Position numbers and translations under genes: made by a program. Positions 34,682-42,725 of a stretch of 64,000 bases of DNA are shown piece after piece (position 1 is the first letter of the stretch; the number at the start of each line of letters is the position of its first letter). Origin of the DNA: Pseudomonas brassicacearum. Lineage in GTDB: Bacteria > Pseudomonadota > Gammaproteobacteria > Pseudomonadales > Pseudomonadaceae. The DNA lies in the NCBI RefSeq assembly GCF_000585995.1, contig NZ_CP007410.1, positions 1,515,430 to 1,579,429 on the forward strand. The letters are read 5' to 3'. Below the pieces are notes generated by a model. That model had not been told where the DNA came from and did no database searches. It saw only the letters and a program-made list of their open reading frames with translations.

Positions 34682-36733
34682 TCAGAGGATGGACACCTTA
34701 CTGCGCTCCGCCTGCTTCAGATAAGCGCCCAACTCCCGCGCCGGCAACGGTTTGCTGTAGTAATACCCCTGACCTTCGTGACAGCCCTCGGCGATGATGT
34801 ACGCCTCCTGCTCGACCGTTTCGACGCCTTCGGCGATCACCTGCATCCCCAGGCTTTTGCCCAGCTGGATGATGGCTCGGACGATGGTCGCGTCGTCCTC
34901 GTCATCGAGTAGGTCCTGGACGAAGCTCTTGTCGATCTTGATTTTGTCCAGCGGCAGGCTCTTGAGGTAACTCAAGGACGAGTAACCGGTCCCGAAGTCA
35001 TCGATGGCGATCAGCGCGCCGGAGCGGCGCAGGCTCAGCAAGTGCTGGGCGGCGGTGGTGATGTCTTCCATCAGGCCGGTTTCGGTGACTTCCAGCTCCA
35101 GGCTGCGCGGCGGCAAACGGTACATTTGCAGGAGATTGTTCACCACCCGTGGCAGTTCGGCGTGGTGCAGTTGCACCGTCGACAGGTTGACCGCCATGCG
35201 CAGGTCGACGAAGCCCTGGTCGTGCCATTCGCGCAACTGTTTGCAGGCCTGGTCCAGTACCCATTCGCCGATGGCGATGATCGTGCCGTTCTGCTCGGCC
35301 AAGGGAATGAACAAGTCCGGCGGCACGAGACCGTGTTCAGGGTGATGCCAGCGGATCAGGGCTTCGATCCCCACCACCCGCAGGTCGCGGTAGCTGATTT
35401 GCGGCTGGTACACCAGGGAGAATTGCTCGCGGGCCAAGGCTTCGCGCAGGTCTTTCTCCAGTTCGCGACGGCGGCGCATTTCGCTGTCGACGCTGGCGAT
35501 GTAGAACTGATAGCGATTGCGCGAGCGGGCCTTGGCCAGCGTCATGGTCTGCTCGGCTTTCTGCAAGAGCTTCTCGGTACTGTCGCCGTCCTCGGGGAAG
35601 AGGGTGATGCCGATGGTGGCCCGCAGTCGGATCTGCTGGTCGTCGATGGCGAATGGCGCCTCCAGGTCATCCAGGATGCTCTGGGCCAGCTCGGCGGCTT
35701 CATAGGGCTGCTCGATGTCGGCCTGGACCAGGGCGAACTGGTCACCCCCCAGTCGCGCCAGGGCCCCGAGACGTCCGCTGTGGGCCCGCAGCCGATCCGC
35801 GAGGGCCAGCAGCAACTGGTCGCCGGTCTGATAGCTGAACTGTTCGTTGATGCCCTTGAAATCATCCAGCCCCACACACAGCACCGCCACCCGCCGTTGC
35901 AGGCGCCCGGCGTCCACCAGGATCTTGTCCAGTTGCTGTTGAAGCTGCTGACGGTTGGGCAGGCCGGTGAGGAAGTCATACTGGGCCATTCGCAGCAGAC
36001 TGTTTTCCGCTTCGTGGCGCAGGTGTGTGTTGCGCTCGATGGATTCGAGCAATTGGTTGGCGGTATTGATCCACAGGCCCAGCTCGTTTTTCTCGTGGCC
36101 TTTAAGTTGCGGAATCTTGTGTTCGCTGGGGCGATCGGGATTGATCTCGGTCAGGTGCTCGATGATCCGCGACAGCGGCTTGGTCAGTAGCCAGTGATAG
36201 ACCAGGTACAGCACCAGGCCCATGGCCAGGGCTCGCAGCATCCCGGAGATGAAGATGATGACCGAGTTGACGATGAAACTCTGGCCATAGGTGGCGGTGT
36301 CGAGGGTGATGCTCAGGTCGCCGTAATATTCACTGTAGGGCCCGCGTCCCACCAATTGCGTCGTGAAGGTGCGCTCCTTGCCCAGGATCAAGTCGGTCAG
36401 CCAGCGGCTTTCGGACTTCTGCAAGGGCCGGGTTTTTTCGGCGAGCATGGTCTCGCGAGGGTGGCCGATGGAGGCCATGCGCACGGCGTCGTCCTGGAAC
36501 AACCCCTCGATCACCTGCATGCCCATTTCCCGGTCCAGACTGTAGACGGCCTGGGTCGAAGGGTCCCGGAACATATCGAGAATCCGCTGGGCGTCGCTGG
36601 CCACGGCCCGGTCGGTTTTGTAGGCATCGAACACGATCTGGGCACAGCTCAAGACCATGCCAACGATCAATGCCGAGAGGAGCACGACCCGGAGCAACTT
36701 CACAGACAAGCTGTTCTTGAGTTCCAGCTTCAA
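34682..36733 (-). CDS. bifA: BifA, cyclic-di-GMP phosphodiesterase (degenerate GGDEF + EAL)
   Basis: A 683-residue inner-membrane protein that degrades c-di-GMP. Membrane segments lie at about 13-33 and 157-182 around a periplasmic sensor loop, followed by a HAMP-like linker, a GGDEF domain (about 245-410) with the degenerate motif GGDQF at 329-333, and an EAL domain with EALIRW at 457-462 and later DDFGTGYSSLSYLKSLPLDKIKID. GGDQF is the exact variant of P. aeruginosa BifA (PA4367), and sodB is the upstream neighbour there as well. BifA promotes motility and opposes biofilm. Confidence 0.93.
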   Translation of the reverse strand: MKLELKNSLSVKLLRVVLLSALIVGMVLSCAQIVFDAYKTDRAVASDAQRILDMFRDPSTQAVYSLDREMGMQVIEGLFQDDAVRMASIGHPRETMLAEKTRPLQKSESRWLTDLILGKERTFTTQLVGRGPYSEYYGDLSITLDTATYGQSFIVNSVIIFISGMLRALAMGLVLYLVYHWLLTKPLSRIIEHLTEINPDRPSEHKIPQLKGHEKNELGLWINTANQLLESIERNTHLRHEAENSLLRMAQYDFLTGLPNRQQLQQQLDKILVDAGRLQRRVAVLCVGLDDFKGINEQFSYQTGDQLLLALADRLRAHSGRLGALARLGGDQFALVQADIEQPYEAAELAQSILDDLEAPFAIDDQQIRLRATIGITLFPEDGDSTEKLLQKAEQTMTLAKARSRNRYQFYIASVDSEMRRRRELEKDLREALAREQFSLVYQPQISYRDLRVVGIEALIRWHHPEHGLVPPDLFIPLAEQNGTIIAIGEWVLDQACKQLREWHDQGFVDLRMAVNLSTVQLHHAELPRVVNNLLQMYRLPPRSLELEVTETGLMEDITTAAQHLLSLRRSGALIAIDDFGTGYSSLSYLKSLPLDKIKIDKSFVQDLLDDEDDATIVRAIIQLGKSLGMQVIAEGVETVEQEAYIIAEGCHEGQGYYYSKPLPARELGAYLKQAERSKVSIL

Positions 36734-36995
36734 AGAGGGGTTCCTTGTTCCGTGCGGGTAGCGTCAAGTTGCCATGAGTATTGGCAATCCTGTGATGTCA
36801 GTCAAAGGGACAATCAAACACAGGGGTTTTCGCTTGAGGCCTGGCCGATACGCCGTTTTTTCCGAGCTATTGCTCTATGGTCATTGTGTCGGTTGGAAAG
36901 GGCCGCAACTTGAGGCCAGGAAGGACTTTTTATTGGATTCCGGATGCGAGGTTGTGTCCCCGAATGGAGTGCCGATCCTGGCTGCAAGGTAAAAA
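36734..36995. other. Gap upstream of bifA
   Basis: The 304 bases between bifA and sodB end with the sodB terminator. A 72-codon plus-strand frame here has no ribosome site or family resemblance. The interval should hold the bifA promoter; I see no clear operator. Confidence 0.5.
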
Positions 36996-37022
36996 AAACC
37001 CGGCAAGGCGCCGGGTTCTTTT
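36996..37022 (-). terminator. Terminator of sodB (possibly bidirectional)
   Basis: AACCCGGC, AAGG loop, GCCGGGTT with A-run on the left and T-rich bases on the right; 16 bases from the sodB stop. Confidence 0.85.
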
Positions 37023-37037
37023 GTCTGGCATCACGAC

Positions 37038-37634
37038 TTAAGCGGTGAAGGTCTTGCCTTCGAACTGCTCAGCCACGAATTTCCAGTTGACCAGGTTCCA
37101 GAACGCTTCGACGTATTTCGGACGAACGTTACGGTAGTCGATGTAGTAGGCGTGTTCCCACACGTCGCAGGTCAGCAGCGGGGTGTCGCCGCTGGTCAGC
37201 GGGTTGCCGGCGCCGATGGTGCTGGCCAGGGCCAGGGAACCGTCAGCCTTTTTCACCAGCCAGCCCCAGCCGGAACCGAAGGTGCCGATGGAGGTTTTGC
37301 TGAACTCTTCCTTGAACTTGTCGAACGAACCGAAGGCCTTGTTGATGGCTTCAGCCAGGGCACCGGTTGGTTGACCGCCGGCGTTTGGCGCCAGGCAGTT
37401 CCAGTAGAAGGTGTGGTTCCAGACCTGAGCGGCGTTGTTGAAAATACCGCCCGAGGAAGTCTTGACGATTTCTTCCAGGGTCTTGCCTTCGAACTCGGTG
37501 CCAGGCACCAGGTTGTTCAGGTTCACGACGTAGGTGTTGTGGTGCTTGTCGTGGTGGTATTCCAGCGTTTCTTTGGAAATGTGCGGCGCCAGTGCGTCGT
37601 GTGGATAGGGCAGCGGCGGCAATTCGAAAGCCAT
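37038..37634 (-). CDS. sodB: Superoxide dismutase [Fe]
   Basis: A 198-residue cytosolic enzyme that converts superoxide to peroxide and oxygen. Metal ligands are His27 (LEYHHDKHH), the His of QVWNHTFYW, and Asp and His of the signature [30 protein letters not shown] and GSGWGWLV are typical of the iron form. ATG 37634 ([15 protein letters not shown]) gives the standard length; upstream extension is not supported. Same neighbourhood as PA4366. In many bacteria expression follows iron through Fur and small RNAs; no clear site is claimed here. Confidence 0.96.
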   Translation of the reverse strand: MAFELPPLPYPHDALAPHISKETLEYHHDKHHNTYVVNLNNLVPGTEFEGKTLEEIVKTSSGGIFNNAAQVWNHTFYWNCLAPNAGGQPTGALAEAINKAFGSFDKFKEEFSKTSIGTFGSGWGWLVKKADGSLALASTIGAGNPLTSGDTPLLTCDVWEHAYYIDYRNVRPKYVEAFWNLVNWKFVAEQFEGKTFTA

Positions 37635-37809
37635 GGTGATTCTCCTAATCAGGTCAGTTGCGGTGAGCGCAAGGCCGATCACGGGCGGCCAGACTAGCGC
37701 CGGGGAGTTTGTACTCTTTGCGGCGCAGGAGTCGGATCATAGCACCGGGGGTGCGGCATAACCACGCAACAACTGTGTGGGATAGAGGTTCCAGAGCGGT
37801 TTGGAATAA

Positions 37810-38412
37810 TCAACCCGAGACGATCAACTGCACCGCCACGGTGAACATCATCATCGCCACCAGCACGTCCAGTATCCGCCAGGTACTTGGCCGGGCCAGC
37901 CACGGGGCCAGCCATGCGGCGCCCAGAGCCAGGGTGAAGAACCACAGCAGCGAGGCACTGGCCGCGCCCACGACATAGGCCCCGGGCACGCTTTGCTGGG
38001 CGCCGAGGGAGCCGATCAGCAGCACGGTGTCGAGGTACACGTGAGGATTGAGGAGTGTCACCGCCAGCGCGCTGAGCAGCACTGCCCGTAGTGAGCGCAC
38101 GACCTGTTTCCCGTCCTGTTGCAGGCTCTGCTTCGAACAGGCCCGACGCAACGCCAGGCTGCCATACCAGAGCAAGAACGCCGCGCCGCCCCAGCGAGCG
38201 ATCGCCAGCAACAACGGGCTCTGGGCCAACAGCGTTGCCAACCCGAATACGCCGGCGGCCACCAGCAGCGCATCAAAGGTGACGCACAGCGCGGCCACCG
38301 GCAAGTGATGCTCGCGGCGCAAGCTTTGGGCCAGTACAAACGCGTTCTGCGCGCCAATGGCCATGATCAGTCCAAGGGCCACCAGCAGTCCGTTCACGTA
38401 GCTTTGCCACAT
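37810..38412 (-). CDS. argO: LysE/ArgO-type amino-acid exporter
   Basis: A 200-residue membrane protein with six spans and the ArgO/LysE features GLLVALGLIMAIGAQNAFVLAQSLRREH and LLNPHVYLDTVLLIGSLG. It likely exports arginine or lysine. It is divergent from an ArgP-type LysR gene with about 95 bases between starts, the classic argO-argP layout, so its expression is probably activated by that regulator when basic amino acids accumulate. ATG 38412 (MWQSYVNGLL) gives the family length. Confidence 0.88.
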   Translation of the reverse strand: MWQSYVNGLLVALGLIMAIGAQNAFVLAQSLRREHHLPVAALCVTFDALLVAAGVFGLATLLAQSPLLLAIARWGGAAFLLWYGSLALRRACSKQSLQQDGKQVVRSLRAVLLSALAVTLLNPHVYLDTVLLIGSLGAQQSVPGAYVVGAASASLLWFFTLALGAAWLAPWLARPSTWRILDVLVAMMMFTVAVQLIVSG

Positions 38413-38508
38413 AGTGTTTACTCCCGTCGATGCTTGAATGCTGGCCATTCTCTGGTTTGACGCTGTATAAGAAAAACCAATCTTGCTGATTGCTCATTAG
38501 GAAAACTG

Positions 38509-39408
38509 ATGTTCGATTACAAATTGCTTTCCGCCCTGGCTGCGGTTGTCGAGCAAGCCGGTTTCGAACGGGCCGCCCAGGTGTTGGGGCTGTCGCAATC
38601 GGCCATTTCCCAGCGGATCAAACTGTTGGAAGCGCGGATCGGCCAGCCTGTGCTGGTGCGCGCCACGCCGCCTGCACCGACCGAGATCGGCCGCCGCTTG
38701 CTCAATCATGTGCAACAGGTGCGGCTGCTCGAGCGTGACCTGCAGAGCCTGGTGCCGGCGCTGGACGAAGAGGGCCTGCCCGAGCGTCTGCGCATCGCCC
38801 TGAATGCCGACAGTCTGGCGACCTGGTGGGCGGCCGCCGTGGGCGATTTCTGCGCCGAGCACCATCTGTTGCTCGACCTGGTAGTGGAAGACCAGACCGT
38901 CGGCCTCAAGCGCATGCGCGCCGGTGAAGTGGCGGCCTGCGTCTGCGCCAGCGAGCGCCCTGTGGCCGGCGCCCGCAGCGTATTGCTGGGGGCCATGCGT
39001 TATCGGGCTCTGGCCAGTCCAGCGTTCATTGCCCGGCACTTCCCTGACGGGGTGCGCGCTGACCAATTGGCCCGTACCCCGGCGCTGGTGTTTGGCCCGG
39101 ATGACTTCCTACAGCATCGCTACCTTGCTTCTCTGGGTATGGAGGGCGGTTTCGAACACCACCTGTGCCCGTCGTCCGAAGGATTTATCCGCCTTGCCGA
39201 AGCCGGACTGGGCTGGGGGCTGGTGCCAGAGCTGCAAGTACGCGAACAACTGGCGCGGGGTGAGCTGGTGGAGGTGCTGGCAGATAAACCGATTGATGTG
39301 CCGCTGTACTGGCATCATTGGCGCACGGGTGGGCAGTTGCTCGGTTTATTGACCGAACAGCTGATCCGTTCCTCCAGGCAATGCCTGGTGCCTTGGGCGC
39401 CGCAATAA
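38509..39408 (+). CDS. argP: ArgP/IciA, LysR-family regulator
   Basis: A 299-residue regulator. The winged helix is at about 1-60 (YKLLSALAAVVEQAGFERAAQVLGLSQSAISQRIKLLEARIGQPVLVR), then the substrate-binding domain with DEEGLPERLRIALNADSLATWW. ArgP activates argO in response to arginine and lysine; the divergent exporter supports this. Start at 38509 gives MFDYKLLSAL, the usual ArgP opening. P. aeruginosa iciA (PA4363) occupies the same place. Confidence 0.9.
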   Translation: MFDYKLLSALAAVVEQAGFERAAQVLGLSQSAISQRIKLLEARIGQPVLVRATPPAPTEIGRRLLNHVQQVRLLERDLQSLVPALDEEGLPERLRIALNADSLATWWAAAVGDFCAEHHLLLDLVVEDQTVGLKRMRAGEVAACVCASERPVAGARSVLLGAMRYRALASPAFIARHFPDGVRADQLARTPALVFGPDDFLQHRYLASLGMEGGFEHHLCPSSEGFIRLAEAGLGWGLVPELQVREQLARGELVEVLADKPIDVPLYWHHWRTGGQLLGLLTEQLIRSSRQCLVPWAPQ

Positions 39409-39494
39409 GCGTCAAGTTGCAGGTAAAAAACGACGCAAAGATTAATTTGCAGGTTGTAGCTTGAGGCTCGTAACCGCACTTTTTAGGAGCATTC

Positions 39495-40487
39495 ATGAAA
39501 ATTCTGGTCACCGGCGCAAGCGGCTTCATTGGCGGGCGCTTTGCGCGCTTCGCCCTGGAGCAGGGCCTGGATGTGCGGGTCACCGGTCGCCGGGCCGAGA
39601 GCGTGGAGCATCTGGTGCGTCGCGGTGCGCAGTTCATCCCGGGGGATTTGAGCGATCCGCTGCTGGCCCGCGATCTGTGCCTGGATGTCGAGGCCGTGGT
39701 GCATTGCGCCGGTTCGGTAGGGCTCTGGGGCCGTTACCAGGATTTTCACCAGGGCAATGTGCAGGTCACGGAAAATGTGGTCGAGGCTTGCCTCAAGCAG
39801 AAGGTCCGACGGCTGGTTCATCTGTCGTCGCCTTCCATTTACTTCGACGGACACGACCACCTCGGGCTGACTGAAGACCAGGTGCCCAAGCGTTTCAAGC
39901 ACCCCTACGCCGCCACCAAGTACCTGGCCGAACAGAAAGTCTTCGGCGCCCAGGAGTTTGGCCTCGAGGTACTCGCACTGCGCCCGCGCTTCGTGACCGG
40001 CGCGGGTGATATGAGCATTTTTCCGCGCCTGTTGAAAATGCAGCGCAAGGGCCGACTGGCCATCGTTGGCAACGGCTTGAACAAGGTGGATTTCACCAGC
40101 GTGCAGAACCTCAACGAAGCGCTGCTCAGCAGTCTACTGGCCACTGATTCTGCCTTGGGCAAGGCCTACAACATCAGCAACGGGGCGCCGGTCCCGCTGT
40201 GGGATGTGGTGAATTATGTGATGCGACAGATGGAAGTCCCACAGGTCCGGCGTTATCGTTCCTACGGATTGGCTTATAGTGTCGCTGCCCTGAATGAAGG
40301 TTTTTGCAAGGTGTGGCCGGGCCGCCCTGAGCCGACGCTGTCGCGCCTGGGCATGCAGGTCATGAACAAGAATTTCACCTTGGACATCAGTCGCGCCCGG
40401 CATTATCTCGATTACGATCCACAGGTCAGCCTGTGGACGGCCCTCGATGAATTTTGCGCCTGGTGGAAGTCCCAGGGGCCTGTGTGA
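39495..40487 (+). CDS. NAD(P)-dependent epimerase/dehydratase (extended SDR)
   Basis: A 330-residue extended short-chain dehydrogenase. The nucleotide loop is GASGFIGGRFA at 8-18 (GxxGxxG), the catalytic set is Ser115 (HLSSPSIYF region) with the YAATK motif near 138-142 (HPYAATKYLAE). It resembles 3-beta-hydroxysteroid dehydrogenase or NAD-sugar epimerases; the substrate is unknown. Start 39495 follows TTAGGAGCATTC. It lies where PA4361 lies in P. aeruginosa. Confidence 0.85.
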   Translation: MKILVTGASGFIGGRFARFALEQGLDVRVTGRRAESVEHLVRRGAQFIPGDLSDPLLARDLCLDVEAVVHCAGSVGLWGRYQDFHQGNVQVTENVVEACLKQKVRRLVHLSSPSIYFDGHDHLGLTEDQVPKRFKHPYAATKYLAEQKVFGAQEFGLEVLALRPRFVTGAGDMSIFPRLLKMQRKGRLAIVGNGLNKVDFTSVQNLNEALLSSLLATDSALGKAYNISNGAPVPLWDVVNYVMRQMEVPQVRRYRSYGLAYSVAALNEGFCKVWPGRPEPTLSRLGMQVMNKNFTLDISRARHYLDYDPQVSLWTALDEFCAWWKSQGPV

Positions 40488-40615
40488 AGGCCTCCGGACG
40501 CCCGCTGATCGGTCCGTCATGAACCGAGTGCCAGGTTCGGGGTCAATCGGTGCGGCGGGCGAGGGGGTTATACTCGCCGCATCTAGCCATTACCGGTTTC
40601 CCAAAGGTTGAACCC

Positions 40616-41491
40616 ATGCCCATGCGTAACGATGCCAACGACGACTTCGACGATATCCCGAGCCTGCGGATGCGGGCCGATATTCCCGATGACGATGACT
40701 TTCTGCCCAAGCGCCAGCCCCATGTGCAAGCACGTCCGGCGCCCGTTGTCGCGGACAAGGTCAAGGGCCCTAGCACTGGGCCGCTGTGGGCATTGGTCGG
40801 CGCGCTGTTGTGTGCATTAGGTTTCTTGGCCTGGTGGAGTTTCCAGCAAATTTCGCTGATGGAACAGCAACTGGTGGCCACCCAGGAAAGCTTCGCCCGG
40901 ATCAGTGAGGATGCGGCGGGCCGTTTGCAGGAGTTTTCCGGCAAGGTCGTCGCCGGACAATCCAATGTGATGAGTGACAGTGAAGCCTTGAAGCTGCAGA
41001 TCAAACAGTTGGACAACAAGTTGCAGGAGCAGAACCGGCAATTTGAAGGCAAGTTGCAGGATCAGTACAGACAACTGCAAGGCGTGTTCGGCCCGTCTGC
41101 CGACCTGGACAAGGAGCTGGCCCAGATCATTGCCCAGACCACTGAACAGCAGAACACCAACACTCAGTTGCAAGCTTCCAACAAGGAACTCCAAGCCCAG
41201 GTCAAGGCGTTGGCGGCTGAAGTTTCCGCCCTGAAAAACCAGGGTGAGGGTGGTGCCCTGGATGCCCAGCTCAAGAGCATCGGTGCGGACATCACCGCCC
41301 TGAAAAGAGCCACCTCCAACTCTGCCATCGAGCGCCTGGAGCAGGACATGATCGTGCTCAAGAGCCAGCAGGATAAGGGCGGTAGCACCGCCGAGTTCGA
41401 TGCGTTCCGTGGTCAGGTCACCCGCAACATCAATACTTTGCAAGCGCAGATCCAGCACCTGCAGCAGCAACTCGGCGCTCGGGCTCAATAA
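40616..41491 (+). CDS. Single-span membrane protein with long coiled coil
   Basis: A 291-residue protein: an acidic cytosolic N-terminus (NDANDDFDDIPSLRMRADIPDDDDF), one membrane span at about 62-82 (PLWALVGALLCALGFLAWWSF), then about 200 residues of Gln/Lys/Glu/Leu-rich coiled coil (LKLQIKQLDNKLQEQNRQFEGKLQDQ and further). Some annotations call it an ATPase, but I see no Walker motifs. ATG 40616 follows AAAGGTTGAACC. Matches the PA4360 locus by position. May scaffold the cell envelope; unproven. Confidence 0.8.
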   Translation: MPMRNDANDDFDDIPSLRMRADIPDDDDFLPKRQPHVQARPAPVVADKVKGPSTGPLWALVGALLCALGFLAWWSFQQISLMEQQLVATQESFARISEDAAGRLQEFSGKVVAGQSNVMSDSEALKLQIKQLDNKLQEQNRQFEGKLQDQYRQLQGVFGPSADLDKELAQIIAQTTEQQNTNTQLQASNKELQAQVKALAAEVSALKNQGEGGALDAQLKSIGADITALKRATSNSAIERLEQDMIVLKSQQDKGGSTAEFDAFRGQVTRNINTLQAQIQHLQQQLGARAQ

Positions 41492-41549
41492 GTCGTTTGT
41501 TCGCGAGAGTGGAACGTCAGTGCGCATCATTCTGAATGTGCCGCCGCTA

Positions 41550-41613
41550 TCGCGAGCAAGCTCGCTCCCACAGGGTCAGCACCCTCCAGTGTGGGAGCGA
41601 GCTTGCTCGCGAT
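41550..41613. repeat. REP pair in tail-out orientation, closely spaced
   Basis: ATCGCGAGCAAGCTCGCTCC-CACA, 18 bases, then TGTGGGAGCGAGCTTGCTCGCGAT. As at 4021-4118 the order is the reverse of the normal doublet and much tighter. Confidence 0.88.
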
Positions 41614-41730
41614 GACGTTCTGTCAGTCAATATCAATGCCCACAGGCTCCCTAGCAATCCCCTGAATACTTCTACATCACCCCACGCCGTCTACGCTCTT
41701 GAAACACCAACAAGAACGAGGGGCGTGCGT

Positions 41731-42573
41731 ATGGGTTTATTTCATAAGATGGCCTGGCTGGGCGCAATGCTGGTGCTGGGGTTGGCACCGGTTCACGCCG
41801 CGACACCCGACGATGGCCAGGCGGCCCGGGCCTTGCTGGAAAAGGCCCTGGCCTATTACCACGACAACGGCGACAAAGCATTTGCCGCTTTCAGCCGACA
41901 AGGGGAGTTCGTCGATCAGGACCGCTACGTGTTCGTGGTCGATACCCAGGGCGTCATGCTCGCCAGCGGCGGTCCTTCTTCGGCGCTGATCGGGCGAGAC
42001 GTTTCCGAAGTATTGGGACCGGACTTGCGCAAGGCTTTCAAGGACGCCCTGAAAACCCCGGAAGCCAGTGGCATCCAGCAGGCCGAGTATCGCTGGCAGA
42101 ACTGGGCGGACGGTAAGGTCGAGCGCAAGCATGTGTATTTCCAGCGGGTCGGCGAACGAATCCTGGCCGTCGGCTACTACCTGCCACGGGCTTCCGCCGA
42201 GCAGGCCAAGGCGCTGCTGGGCAAGGCCTCGAGCGATTTGTTGAAGAACGAGAAGGCCACGCTGACGGCGGTTAACTCCCTCAAGGGCGGTTACCTGCAG
42301 GATGATCTGTATGTCTTTGTCGTCGACCTCAATACCCGGCGCTATGTCGGCCACGGCACCAACCTGCGGTTGATCAATACCGACTTCGCCAAGGTCAAGG
42401 ACCCGGATGGCAAACCGGTGGGCGAGCCGATCCTGACGTTGATCGGGAAACAGGACGAGGGGGAGTACGAGTACCGCTGGAAGAACCCGGTGACCGGCAA
42501 GGTCGAGGATAAGCATGCATACCTGAAGAAGGTCGGGCATTTCCTGGTGGCGGTGGGGTATTACAGTCCTTGA
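41731..42573 (+). CDS. Secreted protein with two Cache domains
   Basis: A 280-residue exported protein. Residues 1-26 are a signal peptide (cleavage near VHA-ATP). Two similar modules follow: LEKALAYYHDNGDKAFAAFSRQGEFVDQDRYVFVVDTQGVMLASGG (about 34-80) and KGGYLQDDLYVFVVDLNTRRYVGHG (about 185-210), each ending in a YRW...GKVE/DKHAY...VGYY motif. These are single Cache (sCache_2) ligand-binding folds. There is no membrane anchor, kinase, or chemoreceptor part, so the protein may work as a periplasmic binding component. ATG 41731 follows AACGAGGGGC. Confidence 0.85.
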   Translation: MGLFHKMAWLGAMLVLGLAPVHAATPDDGQAARALLEKALAYYHDNGDKAFAAFSRQGEFVDQDRYVFVVDTQGVMLASGGPSSALIGRDVSEVLGPDLRKAFKDALKTPEASGIQQAEYRWQNWADGKVERKHVYFQRVGERILAVGYYLPRASAEQAKALLGKASSDLLKNEKATLTAVNSLKGGYLQDDLYVFVVDLNTRRYVGHGTNLRLINTDFAKVKDPDGKPVGEPILTLIGKQDEGEYEYRWKNPVTGKVEDKHAYLKKVGHFLVAVGYYSP

Positions 42574-42591
42574 GGCGAGGCACTGGACATC

Positions 42592-42683
42592 GTGGCGAGG
42601 GAGCTTGCTCCCGCTGGGCTGCGAAGCGGCCCCTTTTTTGGGGAGCGCTGCGCACTCCAGCGGGAGCAAGCTCCCTCGCCACA
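42592..42683. repeat. REP doublet (REPIN), GTGGCGAGGGAGC type
   Basis: GTGGCGAGGGAGCTTGCTCC facing GGAGCAAGCTCCCTCGCCAC between convergent Cache and rapA genes. Confidence 0.9.
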
Positions 42684-42725
42684 AAAGCTCTCCGGCACAA
42701 TGAATCGGGTTGATGTTCGGGTTTG

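Noticed and set aside
36774..36992. 72-codon plus-strand frame before sodB
   Set aside because: It lies in the bifA promoter gap, ends in the terminator and has no recognisable features.
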